Source: Streptomyces odontomachi (GTDB lineage Bacteria; Actinomycetota; Actinomycetes; Streptomycetales; Streptomycetaceae). Taken from it: a stretch of 64,000 nucleotides of DNA. The notes beneath the pieces are model-generated. The model was not told the DNA's origin and did no database searches. It saw only the letters and a list, made by a program, of their open reading frames with translations. A program made the translations under genes and the position numbers. The DNA lies in the NCBI RefSeq assembly GCF_024435355.1, contig NZ_JAMJWG010000001.1:930001-994000 (forward strand), in the 5' to 3' direction. Shown here piece after piece: positions 54,657 to 62,697 of this stretch. Each line of letters starts with the position of its first letter. Position 1 is the stretch's first letter.

Positions 54657-55591
54657 CGCGGCCCGGACACCTCATACGCCGGGTCGCCGGCCGCTACCGC
54701 CGGGCTCCGGGGTCGCCCCGCGCGATCGGGTACCTGTACGTGGTGCCGGCCCTCGCCCTCTACGCGGTCTTCCTGCTGTTCCCGTTCGGCCAGACCGTCT
54801 GGCTGTCGCTGCTGCACTGGGACGGCCTGAACGTCGCCACGTGGGCGGGCGCCGGGAACTACCGCGCCCTGCTCACCGACCCCACCCTGCGGGCGCCGTT
54901 CGGCCATGCGTTGGTGCTGCTGCTGTTCTACGCGGCGCTGCCCGTGGCCATCGGCCTGCTGCTGGCGTCCGCGCTCACCCGCTTCCGGGTGCGCGGCATG
55001 ACCTTCTTCCGCACCGTGCTGTTCCTGCCGCAGGTGCTCGCCATGGTGGTGGTCGGGGTGGCCTGGCGCGCCATCCTCACCCCCGACGGGCTGCTCAACG
55101 ACACGCTGCGGCTGGTGGGCCTGGACGGCCTGGCCCGCCCCTGGCTGGGGGACAGCACCTTCGCGTTGCCCGCGGTGGGCGTGGTCGGCACCTGGGTCGA
55201 GACCGGGCTGTGCCTGGTGCTCTTCCTCGCCGGGGCGCAGCGCATCCCCCGCGAGCTGTACGAGGCGGCCCGGCTCGACGGCGCGGGGGCGCTCAATGAG
55301 TTCCGCGCGGTCACCCTGCCGGGACTGCGCCCGCAGATCGCCGTCGCGCTGACCCTCACGATCGTCGCCGGCCTGCGCAACTTCGACCTGATCTACATCA
55401 CCACCAGCGGCGGCCCCGGGAACGCCACCTCCGTACCCGCCTACGAGGTGTACCACCGGGCCTTCGAGACCGGTGACGTCGGCTCCGCCGCGGCGCTGGG
55501 CGTGGGGCTCACGGCGTTGATCTTCGTGCTGTCCGTCGCGGTGGCGCGTCTCGTCGAAGGGCGAGCGGGGCGAGAGGAGCAGGGTTCGTGA
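54653..55591 (+). CDS. CUT1-type sugar ABC importer permease (MalF-like), 312 aa
   Basis: Six-helix permease: LYVVPALALYAVFLLFPFGQTVWLSLLHW opens it, and the EAA loop is RELYEAARLDGAGALNEFRAVTLPGLRPQ. ATG 54653 overlaps the binding-protein stop by four bases. The long cytosolic N-terminus (~25 residues, basic) is usual in the family. Confidence 0.9.
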   Translation: MTRPGHLIRRVAGRYRRAPGSPRAIGYLYVVPALALYAVFLLFPFGQTVWLSLLHWDGLNVATWAGAGNYRALLTDPTLRAPFGHALVLLLFYAALPVAIGLLLASALTRFRVRGMTFFRTVLFLPQVLAMVVVGVAWRAILTPDGLLNDTLRLVGLDGLARPWLGDSTFALPAVGVVGTWVETGLCLVLFLAGAQRIPRELYEAARLDGAGALNEFRAVTLPGLRPQIAVALTLTIVAGLRNFDLIYITTSGGPGNATSVPAYEVYHRAFETGDVGSAAALGVGLTALIFVLSVAVARLVEGRAGREEQGS

Positions 55592-56409
55592 CCGGCCGAC
55601 TGGAACGCGGTGCGACCTACGGCATCCTCGCCGTCTTCACCGTCCTCAGCCTGACCCCCATGGTCGGGATCCTCTCCTCCGCGCTCGCCCCGCGCGGATC
55701 CCTGGACACCGGGTTCGCGCTGCCCTCCGGCCTGCACTGGGGCAACTTCGCCGACGCCTGGACGCGCGGTCACTTCGGCTCGTACCTGGGCAACTCGGTG
55801 CTGGTGGCGGTCGCGGTGGTGGCGATCAGCGGGGTGCTGTCGGTGCTCGCCGCCTACGCGTTCGGGGTGATGCGCTTCCCCGGCGCCAGCCTGCTGTTCT
55901 ACCTCTTCGTGCTCGGACTGACCCTGCCCGAAGAGGCCCTGGTGGTGCCGCTCTACTTCGATCTGCGCGCCTGGCACCTGACCGACAGCTACGCGGGCCT
56001 CATCCTGCCGCAGGCCGCCCAGTCCCTCGCCTTCGGCGTCTTCTGGATGCGTACCTACTTCCGGCAGGCACCCCGTTCGGTGATCGAGGCCGCCCGCATC
56101 GACGGGGCGTCCAGCTGGACCACGCTGTGGCGCGTGCTCGTCCCGATGGGACGGCCTGCGGTGTCCACGATGCTGGTGATGGTCTTCATGTGGACCTGGA
56201 ACGAGTTCCTCATCGCCCTGGTGATGGTCAGCGACGAGCGGTACCGCACCGTGCCGCTCGGCCTCGCCTTCTTCCAGGGCCAGCACGGCTCGGACACCGC
56301 GCTCCTCGCGGCTGCCTCGGTCCTCGTGGCCCTTCCGGTGGTCGTGGTGTACGTGGCGCTGCAACGCAAATTCATCGCGGGGATGCTGGGCGGGGCCGTG
56401 AAGGAGTGA
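55588..56409 (+). CDS. CUT1-type sugar ABC importer permease (MalG-like), 273 aa
   Basis: Second permease, with the EAA loop RSVIEAARIDGASSWTTLWRVLVPMGRPAVSTM and final FIAGMLGGAVKE, a MalG-type ending that contacts the ATPase. GTG 55588 overlaps the upstream stop (GTGA). It ends the operon; the GH43 gene follows after 216 bases with its own promoter. Confidence 0.9.
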   Translation: MTGRLERGATYGILAVFTVLSLTPMVGILSSALAPRGSLDTGFALPSGLHWGNFADAWTRGHFGSYLGNSVLVAVAVVAISGVLSVLAAYAFGVMRFPGASLLFYLFVLGLTLPEEALVVPLYFDLRAWHLTDSYAGLILPQAAQSLAFGVFWMRTYFRQAPRSVIEAARIDGASSWTTLWRVLVPMGRPAVSTMLVMVFMWTWNEFLIALVMVSDERYRTVPLGLAFFQGQHGSDTALLAAASVLVALPVVVVYVALQRKFIAGMLGGAVKE

Positions 56410-56495
56410 GGGCGGGCCCCCGCGCCCCGCGCAGGGTGTCCGTCCACCTCCTCGAACAGCGGGCGGCCGGGCGCCGTTGGGGCCGTTTCGTCCCG

Positions 56496-56567
56496 TTGAC
56501 CTCCCCAGGGGCCCCCTCTACCGTGGCCTCGTTCATCATCTCATCCGCTGTTCGACATGCTGAACAG
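56496..56567 (+). promoter_or_regulatory. GH43 promoter and downstream CTGTTC-N8-GAACAG operator
   Basis: -35 TTGACC (56496-56501), 17-base spacer, -10 TACCGT (56519-56524). The dyad CTGTTC-N8-GAACAG (56548-56567) lies about 20 bases past the predicted start, in the ~95-base leader, where a bound repressor would block elongation. Confidence 0.6.
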
Positions 56568-56625
56568 GCGTGCTGGACAGCCCGTTGCGCACGGCACGTT
56601 CACCGCCTGTGAAGGAGAGTGTGTG

Positions 56626-58053
56626 ATGACGCGTCTGCGGACCCTGTTAGCCGCGCTGGCGGCCCTGTGTCTCGCCGCGGCCGCACTGGTCGCGGCGACC
56701 GTGCCCGCCACCGCGACCCAGGCCGCCGTCACGGTCGTCAACGGCGGCCAGTTCACCGGGACCGACGGGCAGCCGGTGCACGCGCACGGTGGCGGCATGC
56801 TGAAGGTGGGGTCCTACTACTACTGGTACGGCGAGCACCGCAACGACGACAACACCTTCCGGTACGTCGACGCCTACCGCTCACAGGACCTGAAGACCTG
56901 GGAGTTCCGCGGCCATGTACTGACCCAGTCGTCCGCCGCCGAGCTGGCGAGCGCCAACATCGAGCGCCCGAAGGTCATGTACAACGCCTCCACCGGCAAG
57001 TACGTCATGTGGATGCACAAGGAGGGCGCCACCGACTACAGCGAGGCCCGCGCCGCGGTGGCCGTCTCCGACACCCCTGACGGCGCCTACACGTACAAGG
57101 GCAGCTTCCGCCCGCTCGACCAGCACATGTCGCGCGACCTCACGGTCTTCGTCGACACCGACGGCACCGGCTACATGGTCTCCGCCGCACGCGAGAACTA
57201 CGACCTTCAGATCTACCGGCTCAACCCCGACTACACCGGCATCCAGAGCCTGGTCGCCAATCCGTGGCCCGGCGGCCATCGCGAGGCACCCGCCCTCTTC
57301 AAGCGCGGCAGCACCTACTTCATGCTGACCTCGGCGGCCACCGGCTGGGACCCCAACCAGCAGCAGTACGCCACCGCCTCCTCGCTCGCGGGGCCGTGGA
57401 CCGCGATGAAGAACGTCGGCGACTCCACCGCCTACAACTCCCAGACCGCGTTCGTGCTCCCCGTCCAGGGCAGCTCCGGCACCTCCTACCTCTACCTCGG
57501 CGACCGCTGGGGCAACTCCTTCGGGCAGAACGTGAACGCCTCGCGGTACGTCTGGCTGCCGCTGGCCTTCCCCAGCTCCACCAGCATGACGATGGACTGG
57601 TACCCGCAGCTCGCCATCGACACCGCGGCCGGCACCGTGGCCGGGCAGGGCGGCCCGTTCGAGACGCTGACCGCCCGGCACAGCGGCAAGTGCGCCGACG
57701 TCACCTCGCAGTCCATGCTGGAGGGTGCCGTGCTCAAGCAGTACGGCTGCAACGGCGGAGGGAACCAGAAGTTCTGGTTCCGGGACACCGGTGACGGCTA
57801 CGTCCAGCTGATGGCCCGGCACAGCTCCCTGTGCCTGGCCGAGATGGCCACCGACGTCGAGCAGCGGGCCTGCACCGACGACGCCACAGAGCGGTGGAAG
57901 GTCACCCAGACCGGCGACGGATACGTGACGATCAGCGCCCGCGCCACCGGCGAATGCCTGGACGTGTCCGACGCCTCCACCGCCGACTCCGCGGTGATCA
58001 TCACGTATGCCTGCAACGGCGGGTCCAACCAGCAGTGGAAGCGCAGCGGCTGA
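56626..58053 (+). CDS. Secreted GH43-type enzyme with CBM13 domain, 475 aa
   Basis: Extracellular enzyme. The signal peptide is ~1-33. The five-bladed propeller (~34-345) has GGGMLKVGSYYYWYGEHRNDDN, NIERPKVMYN, and GGHREAPALFKRGSTYFM. This is the pattern of subfamily 24, exo-beta-1,3-galactanases. A ricin-type beta-trefoil CBM13 (~350-475) has QKFWF, ERWKV and QQWKR as the QxW-like motifs. Codon 8 is TTA (56647-56649), in the signal peptide, so translation should depend on bldA. ATG 56626 follows GAAGGAG. Confidence 0.85.
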   Translation: MTRLRTLLAALAALCLAAAALVAATVPATATQAAVTVVNGGQFTGTDGQPVHAHGGGMLKVGSYYYWYGEHRNDDNTFRYVDAYRSQDLKTWEFRGHVLTQSSAAELASANIERPKVMYNASTGKYVMWMHKEGATDYSEARAAVAVSDTPDGAYTYKGSFRPLDQHMSRDLTVFVDTDGTGYMVSAARENYDLQIYRLNPDYTGIQSLVANPWPGGHREAPALFKRGSTYFMLTSAATGWDPNQQQYATASSLAGPWTAMKNVGDSTAYNSQTAFVLPVQGSSGTSYLYLGDRWGNSFGQNVNASRYVWLPLAFPSSTSMTMDWYPQLAIDTAAGTVAGQGGPFETLTARHSGKCADVTSQSMLEGAVLKQYGCNGGGNQKFWFRDTGDGYVQLMARHSSLCLAEMATDVEQRACTDDATERWKVTQTGDGYVTISARATGECLDVSDASTADSAVIITYACNGGSNQQWKRSG

Positions 58054-58073
58054 CACCGCGACGTACCGGCAAA

Positions 58074-58110
58074 CCGAGGGTGCGCCAGCAAGCGCTTACC
58101 GCACCCTCGG
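58074..58110. terminator. Bidirectional terminator between GH43 and GH30 genes
   Basis: CCGAGGGTGCG (58074-58084) and CGCACCCTCGG (58100-58110) are perfect 11-base arms around a 15-base loop. It sits between convergent genes. Confidence 0.8.
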
Positions 58111-58138
58111 TGCTTTCACCTGACCGGCAGCCGACCCG

Positions 58139-59617
58139 TCAGGGCGTCACGTTGTCGATCTCCAACGTCTGGATCTGCCCGGCCGCGAACGGCACGCTCA
58201 GCTTCTTCCCGGACACGGAGACGTCCGTGCGGGCGGCGTACTGGTCGCCGCCCTGGGTGTGCGTGGACCACCGGCGCACCAGCCCCGACGAGCCGCCCGA
58301 AGCCTGCGCGAAGGCGGACAGGTCGAACGTCAGCGTCTGGGCCTGGTCGGGGCTGATGGCGACGATCACCAGACGGCGCGCCGCGGCGTCGTAGGCGGCG
58401 ATGGTGTTGCCCGCGTTCGTCGTGACGATCTGCATGCCCGGTCGGATGTGCCGGGTGAACTGCGCGTACGCGTAGTACTTCGTCGTCACGGCGCCCGGCT
58501 GGAGGGTGCTCGGGTCATAGGCGATCATCGCCCAGTCCGGACTCGGGTCCATCACCTGCCAGTAGACGTACGCCGTCGGACACAGCCAGCGGAAGTCCAG
58601 GAAGAGGTTGGTGGCCATGGTCAGGCCGGTGGCGTCCTTCTGCCCGGTCTCCGAGTTCCACAGCTTCTTGCCCGCTGCGGCGACATCGTCGCGCAGCAGG
58701 TCCCGGCGCCCGCCCGAGCCCTGGTAACCGTGCACGTTGACCCGGGCAACGGTGGCCCGGGCCGCGCTGCCGAACGAGGCCCAGGTGCTGCGCGCCAGGT
58801 CGTAGCTGGTCTCGTCGGACGCGGCGACGGCGGTACCGGACAGTCCGAGCCGATCCAGCTCCGAACGGACCTCGCCGAGCACGGTGGCCTGCACGGACGC
58901 GTCGAAGTGGCACCCTTCCTGGGTGCCGGTGGCGGTCCACCACGAGGACGACGGCTCGTTGAACGGCTCCACCGAGGCGAACGGCACGCCCCAGGAGTCC
59001 TGGGCGCGGCGGGCCACGGTCGCCAGATAGGTGGCGAAGGTCCGGTAGTACGCCGACGCGAGGTTGTTGCCGCCGTCCGACGCGCCGGACGGGTTGTGGT
59101 TCTGGAGCATCCACCACATCGGCGAGTTGGAGAACAACTCCGCCTGCGCGCCGCGCTGGTGCGCCCGCAGCAGGGCGCCGCGCTGCTTGGCGTCCACGCT
59201 CCAGTCCCAGGCGGCGGAGCCGGGATCGGCATTGCCGCCGTCCAGCCAGAAGCCCTCGATCTGCTTGTACCGGGGGATGTTCGGCGAGGCCGCCATCGAG
59301 GCGCCGCCGACCGTGTTCCAGCTGCATCCGCCCAGGTTGTAGCGGGCGATGGAGAGGCCGAGGCCGGGCAGCGTACGGCCGTCGTAGCCGACGTCCTCAA
59401 GGGTGAAGAACGCGTCGGCGAAGTCGTCGCGGTCCCCGAACACGTTCGCCCACCAGGCCAGCGAGGTGCCCCAGCCCTCCCACGGGCCGTAGGTCGTACC
59501 GGGATCGACCTGCACGGCCACGTCGGTCGCACCGGAGCCGGCCGCCTGCGCCACGCCCGTGCCCGTGGCGCCGAGCAACGCCCCACCGGCCGCCGTGAGC
59601 AGTGTCCTGCGTCTCAC
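58139..59617 (-). CDS. Secreted GH30 glycosidase, probable endo-beta-1,6-galactanase, 492 aa
   Basis: Secreted clan-A barrel enzyme. A signal peptide with twin-arginine-like start (MRRRTLLTAAGGALLGATG) precedes WEGWGTSLAWWANVFGDRDDFADAFF, typical of GH30 subfamily 5. The acid/base lies in VEPFNEPS (Glu221), the nucleophile in LWNSETGQ (Glu323). The last ~100 residues form the side beta-domain. Such enzymes cleave beta-1,6-galactan side chains of arabinogalactan proteins. It converges on the GH43 gene. Confidence 0.88.
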   Translation of the reverse strand: MRRRTLLTAAGGALLGATGTGVAQAAGSGATDVAVQVDPGTTYGPWEGWGTSLAWWANVFGDRDDFADAFFTLEDVGYDGRTLPGLGLSIARYNLGGCSWNTVGGASMAASPNIPRYKQIEGFWLDGGNADPGSAAWDWSVDAKQRGALLRAHQRGAQAELFSNSPMWWMLQNHNPSGASDGGNNLASAYYRTFATYLATVARRAQDSWGVPFASVEPFNEPSSSWWTATGTQEGCHFDASVQATVLGEVRSELDRLGLSGTAVAASDETSYDLARSTWASFGSAARATVARVNVHGYQGSGGRRDLLRDDVAAAGKKLWNSETGQKDATGLTMATNLFLDFRWLCPTAYVYWQVMDPSPDWAMIAYDPSTLQPGAVTTKYYAYAQFTRHIRPGMQIVTTNAGNTIAAYDAAARRLVIVAISPDQAQTLTFDLSAFAQASGGSSGLVRRWSTHTQGGDQYAARTDVSVSGKKLSVPFAAGQIQTLEIDNVTP

Positions 59618-59687
59618 GCGGATCTCCTCTCGTCTCGATCCGCCCCGCAGCAGCGTCGGGCCAACGGAGACGGTTGTCGAGAGGTGT

Positions 59688-59699
59688 GACAGCGCTTTC
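59688..59699. promoter_or_regulatory. LacI-type operator-like GACAGCGCTTTC upstream of GH30
   Basis: GACAGCGCTTTC carries the AGCGCT core of LacI-family operators (as in CebR-type sites), 71 bases upstream of the GH30 start. The site is nearly symmetric (GAAAGCGCTGTC on the other strand). Confidence 0.5.
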
Positions 59700-59861
59700 T
59701 ATCTGTGTGCGGGTTCCGGACCGATCTCGCCCGGAGCGACACGCCCGGACGCCTGGTTGCGGCGTGCCCCGGCGCGAGGCAGCGTGTCTCCCACGGCGGC
59801 CCGACGGTCGCGTTCGCGGGGTCGAAAGCGGCCCTCGCCAGTCGTGCAGAGAGGCGGACAC

Positions 59862-60287
59862 GTGCCCACCGAGGCTTTCGAGGAACTGCTTGCCGGCAGT
59901 ACACGGGGCGTCCTGACGACCATCAAGTCCAACGGCCGACCCCAGCTGTCCAACGTCCTCTACACCTACGACAGGCAGACGCGGCTCGTCCGGGTGTCCA
60001 CCACGGCAGGCCGCGCCAAGACAGCCAACCTCCGCCGGGACCCCCGCGCGGGTCTCTACGTCACGTCCACCGACTTCTGGACGTATGTCGTCGCCGAGGG
60101 CACCGCGGAGCTGACCCCGGTCGCGGCCGACCCGCACGACGCCACCGTGGCGGAGCTGGTCGAGGTCTACCGGGCGCTGTCCGGCGAGCACTCCGACTGG
60201 GACGACTACCGGCGGGCCATGGTCCGCGACCGCCGCCTGGTCATCCGGCTCCGGGTCGACCGCCTCATCGGAGCCGGCGGAAGCTGA
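59862..60287 (+). CDS. PPOX-class flavin/F420-dependent protein, 141 aa
   Basis: Split-barrel flavin or F420-binding protein related to pyridoxamine-phosphate oxidases. It has FEELLAGSTRGVLTTIKSNGRPQLSNVLYTYD, then KTANLRRDPRAGLYVTS and a final RLVIRLRVDRLIG strand. Actinobacterial members often use F420 to reduce unknown substrates. GTG 59862 is preceded by GAGAGGCGG. The length is normal. Confidence 0.85.
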   Translation: MPTEAFEELLAGSTRGVLTTIKSNGRPQLSNVLYTYDRQTRLVRVSTTAGRAKTANLRRDPRAGLYVTSTDFWTYVVAEGTAELTPVAADPHDATVAELVEVYRALSGEHSDWDDYRRAMVRDRRLVIRLRVDRLIGAGGS

Positions 60288-60438
60288 CCGGGGCGCCACG
60301 GAGCGAGCCCCACACCGGCCCGGCGCATGCCCCGGTGCTCCGACGCCCCTCCGATTCCACCTTCGAACAGTTTTTCCTGCCCCGGGACATTAGGCTCATG
60401 TCGCATCCCGGTAGGTGACCTGACGAGGTGACAGCGAC

Positions 60439-61311
60439 ATGAGCCCGTTCCGTCCCGGCATCCGCACCCGTCGTACGGCCACGGCGCTGCTCGGCGCGGT
60501 GGCGCTGACCGTGCTGGGCGCCACCGCGGCCCTCGCCGACCCGCAGGGATGGGTGCCGGCCGGCACGTCCCGGGTCGACTCGCTGAGCGGCGGCGAGGGC
60601 CTGGCCTCGTTCGACGACGGCTCCCTGGTCTACCGCGGCCTCGGCACGATCCCGCTGACGTTGCGCCTTGCGGGCTGGAACCACGTCGGAGACCCGGACA
60701 CCGCGCGCGGCGACGTCTTCGACGCCTACCAGGGCGGCGACGACGCGACGTCGAAGATGTTCGCGGTCACCACCCCGGACGGACGGCGCTACCAGTACGC
60801 ACACCCGCTCGATGCGGGCGAGAAGCTGAACAACTCCTTCGCCGCCGTCTCGCCGGACGCCCAGTGGCTGGTCTCCGGCGAGTGGGGCGACCAGAGCCGC
60901 CTCCAGGTCTTCCCGGCACCCCTGCTCAACCCCAGCACCCCGGCCACCGGCGGCACCCTGCCCCAGGCTGGCCAGATCACCCTGGACCACCCGGTGCGGG
61001 ACATCCAGGGCTGCGACTTCGTCACCGCCCGGCAACTGGTGTGCGCGTCCGACGACGCCGCCACGGACCTGTGGCCCGACGCGCGTCCCCTGCTCCGCGT
61101 CGACCTGCCGCACGCGCTGGACGGCTCGCAGGTCACCGGGCATGTGACCGACCTCGGGCCGCTGCCGCAGCAGAGCGTGTGCACGGGCACGTTCGAGACC
61201 GAAGGGGTGGACTACGACCCGCAGGCGGGGATCCTGCGGGCCCAGGTGATCTCGCCCGGTGCCTGCAAGATCAACACCACGGTCTACGCCTACCGGCAGT
61301 CAGGAAGCTGA
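60439..61311 (+). CDS. Secreted protein of unknown function, 290 aa
   Basis: The signal peptide is ~1-34 (RTRRTATALLGAVALTVLGATAALA). The rest is beta-rich with WLVSGEWGDQSRLQVFPAP and repeated short strand motifs, resembling a beta-propeller. Cys pairs (GCDFV...VCASDD, VCTG...GACK) fit secretion. GAGGTGAC lies before the ATG. Family not recognised. It converges on the NLP-like gene with 26 bases between. Confidence 0.7.
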   Translation: MSPFRPGIRTRRTATALLGAVALTVLGATAALADPQGWVPAGTSRVDSLSGGEGLASFDDGSLVYRGLGTIPLTLRLAGWNHVGDPDTARGDVFDAYQGGDDATSKMFAVTTPDGRRYQYAHPLDAGEKLNNSFAAVSPDAQWLVSGEWGDQSRLQVFPAPLLNPSTPATGGTLPQAGQITLDHPVRDIQGCDFVTARQLVCASDDAATDLWPDARPLLRVDLPHALDGSQVTGHVTDLGPLPQQSVCTGTFETEGVDYDPQAGILRAQVISPGACKINTTVYAYRQSGS

Positions 61312-61337
61312 CCACGGCCCGACGATGCCCAACCGCG

Positions 61338-62156
61338 TCAGGCGTTGGGGTCGAACGGAATGCCGGCGGGCATGGAGTTGGCGAGGGCGGAGGCGAACCG
61401 GCCGTCCGTGATCTTGATGGTGGCGTCGCCGAAGTCGGCGTTCATCAGGGTGTCGCGCAGCCCGGCCGGATAGCCCGCCCATCCGACGAGGCGGGGGTAG
61501 AACCAGCCGCCGGTGGCGTTCTCCGGCGGTTCGTCGTTGCTGGTCGCGAAGCGGAAGCAGTGGGTGGAGACACCGTCCTTGTGGTACACGACCTTGGGGT
61601 GGGTCCCGTCGAACCGCACGGACGAACTCGCCGCCACCTGGTAGCCGGAGTGCTGCGACACCGAGACGTACTTGACCTCGTTGCCGGAGATCCACACCAC
61701 GACGTGTTCCCAGTCGTGGGTGTGGCCGATGGGCAGCCCGGAAACGGCCTGATCCTTCTCGAAATAGCTGGCGTAGACGATGGCGCACCAGCCGTTGTTG
61801 CACTTCTCCCGCGAGTAGGTGTTGGCGCTCGCCAGCTGGGCGGGGTCGTGGCAGTGCCCGTTCACGTCGCCGCCGAGCGGCAGACCCGGGTTGAGGGTGC
61901 CGTCCGGGGCGATGGCGGCGGTCGTGTAGCACCCGTCGCCGTCGTAGTCGTAGGCGGGGGAGAAGGACTGCTCCAGACCGTCGGCGTTCTGGGGGAGGGC
62001 CTGGAGGACGTCGGCGTCCGCATCCGTCGCGAGCGCCACGACCAGGGCCACGGCGCCGAGGGTGGACGTCAGCACGGACCGGCGGAAGCGCCCCGCACGT
62101 CTCGGACGGGACGCCGTACTCCCGGAATTCTTCGTCGACGATTTCGAATCGCGCAC
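61338..62156 (-). CDS. Secreted NLP/NPP1 family protein (necrosis-inducing-like), 272 aa
   Basis: Homologue of the NLP family, whose founding members from oomycetes, fungi and bacteria insert into plant membranes through glycosphingolipids. A basic N-terminus and hydrophobic segment (~26-45) act as a secretion signal. The family heptapeptide GHRHDWE is GHTHDWE here (144-150), with metal-binding His, Asp and Glu retained. Upstream are CYTTAAI and a CHDP region; downstream, SGYQVAASS, HPKVVYHKDG and FYPRLVGW. Several Cys could form disulfides. GTG 62156 follows GAGGAG. Toxicity cannot be judged from sequence. Confidence 0.88.
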   Translation of the reverse strand: MRDSKSSTKNSGSTASRPRRAGRFRRSVLTSTLGAVALVVALATDADADVLQALPQNADGLEQSFSPAYDYDGDGCYTTAAIAPDGTLNPGLPLGGDVNGHCHDPAQLASANTYSREKCNNGWCAIVYASYFEKDQAVSGLPIGHTHDWEHVVVWISGNEVKYVSVSQHSGYQVAASSSVRFDGTHPKVVYHKDGVSTHCFRFATSNDEPPENATGGWFYPRLVGWAGYPAGLRDTLMNADFGDATIKITDGRFASALANSMPAGIPFDPNA

Positions 62157-62697
62157 ACCGGCTCCTCAGCGACACCTGCGGCGCACGGGCCCTGCGGCGG
62201 GCCGTGACGCCGGACCAATGATTCTCCGCGCACGAAGACACATGCCGCGCCGGGGCGTTGAGAGGGGTGGGCAGAGACACGGGTCCGGCGCCGCAACGGA
62301 TTTCGGATGGTGATGCGGCATCAAATTAGCCCGCGGTCGTGGCGGCCGGCAAGACGGCGGGCGACGCTTCGGTACTGCGTTTTTCCGGGGGGCGACCCCC
62401 GGGCCCCCAGCCGGGAAAGCGGGCCGGCTGGGTGACCGGCGCGGACATCGCGCGGCGAACCCGAGTAATACCTGGAAAACAATTCCGGAAATTCCGGAAT
62501 CGGCCGCGACGGAAAGTCGGGCGGTCACCGGCGAAAGCCGTGTCGCGCCCGCCGAGAAGTGCGATGCGGGCCAAGGATTGCAGAATTACGGAACGTTATT
62601 GAGAAAACCGGCAGGGGCGACCCGTGATGCGCGCCGTGCACCGCGGAGCACGCGGTGCACGGCCGGACAGGGGCCGCCCCGGGACCAGGCGGTCAGG
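62157..62697. other. Gene-free region with a perfect palindrome
   Basis: 541 bases between the NLP-like and reductase genes with no convincing gene. It holds ATTCCGGAA-A-TTCCGGAAT (62482-62500), a 19-base perfect palindrome, and CCGGGGG-GCGA-CCCCCGG (62385-62402), a 7-bp hairpin with a GNRA loop that has no T-run on its 3' side. Parts are AT-richer than the rest (62460-62510 and 62575-62610). The reductase terminator lies at its end. Confidence 0.5.
62633..62663 (-). terminator. Terminator of the aldo/keto reductase gene
   Basis: GCCGTGCACCGCG (62633-62645) and CGCGGTGCACGGC (62651-62663) are perfect 13-base arms with loop GAGCA, 35 bases past the reductase stop. Confidence 0.8.

Noticed and set aside
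62385..62402. Rho-independent terminator at the CCGGGGG-GCGA-CCCCCGG hairpin
   Set aside because: The T-run lies on the 5' side for the + strand and gives an A-run on the other strand; it does not fit either direction.
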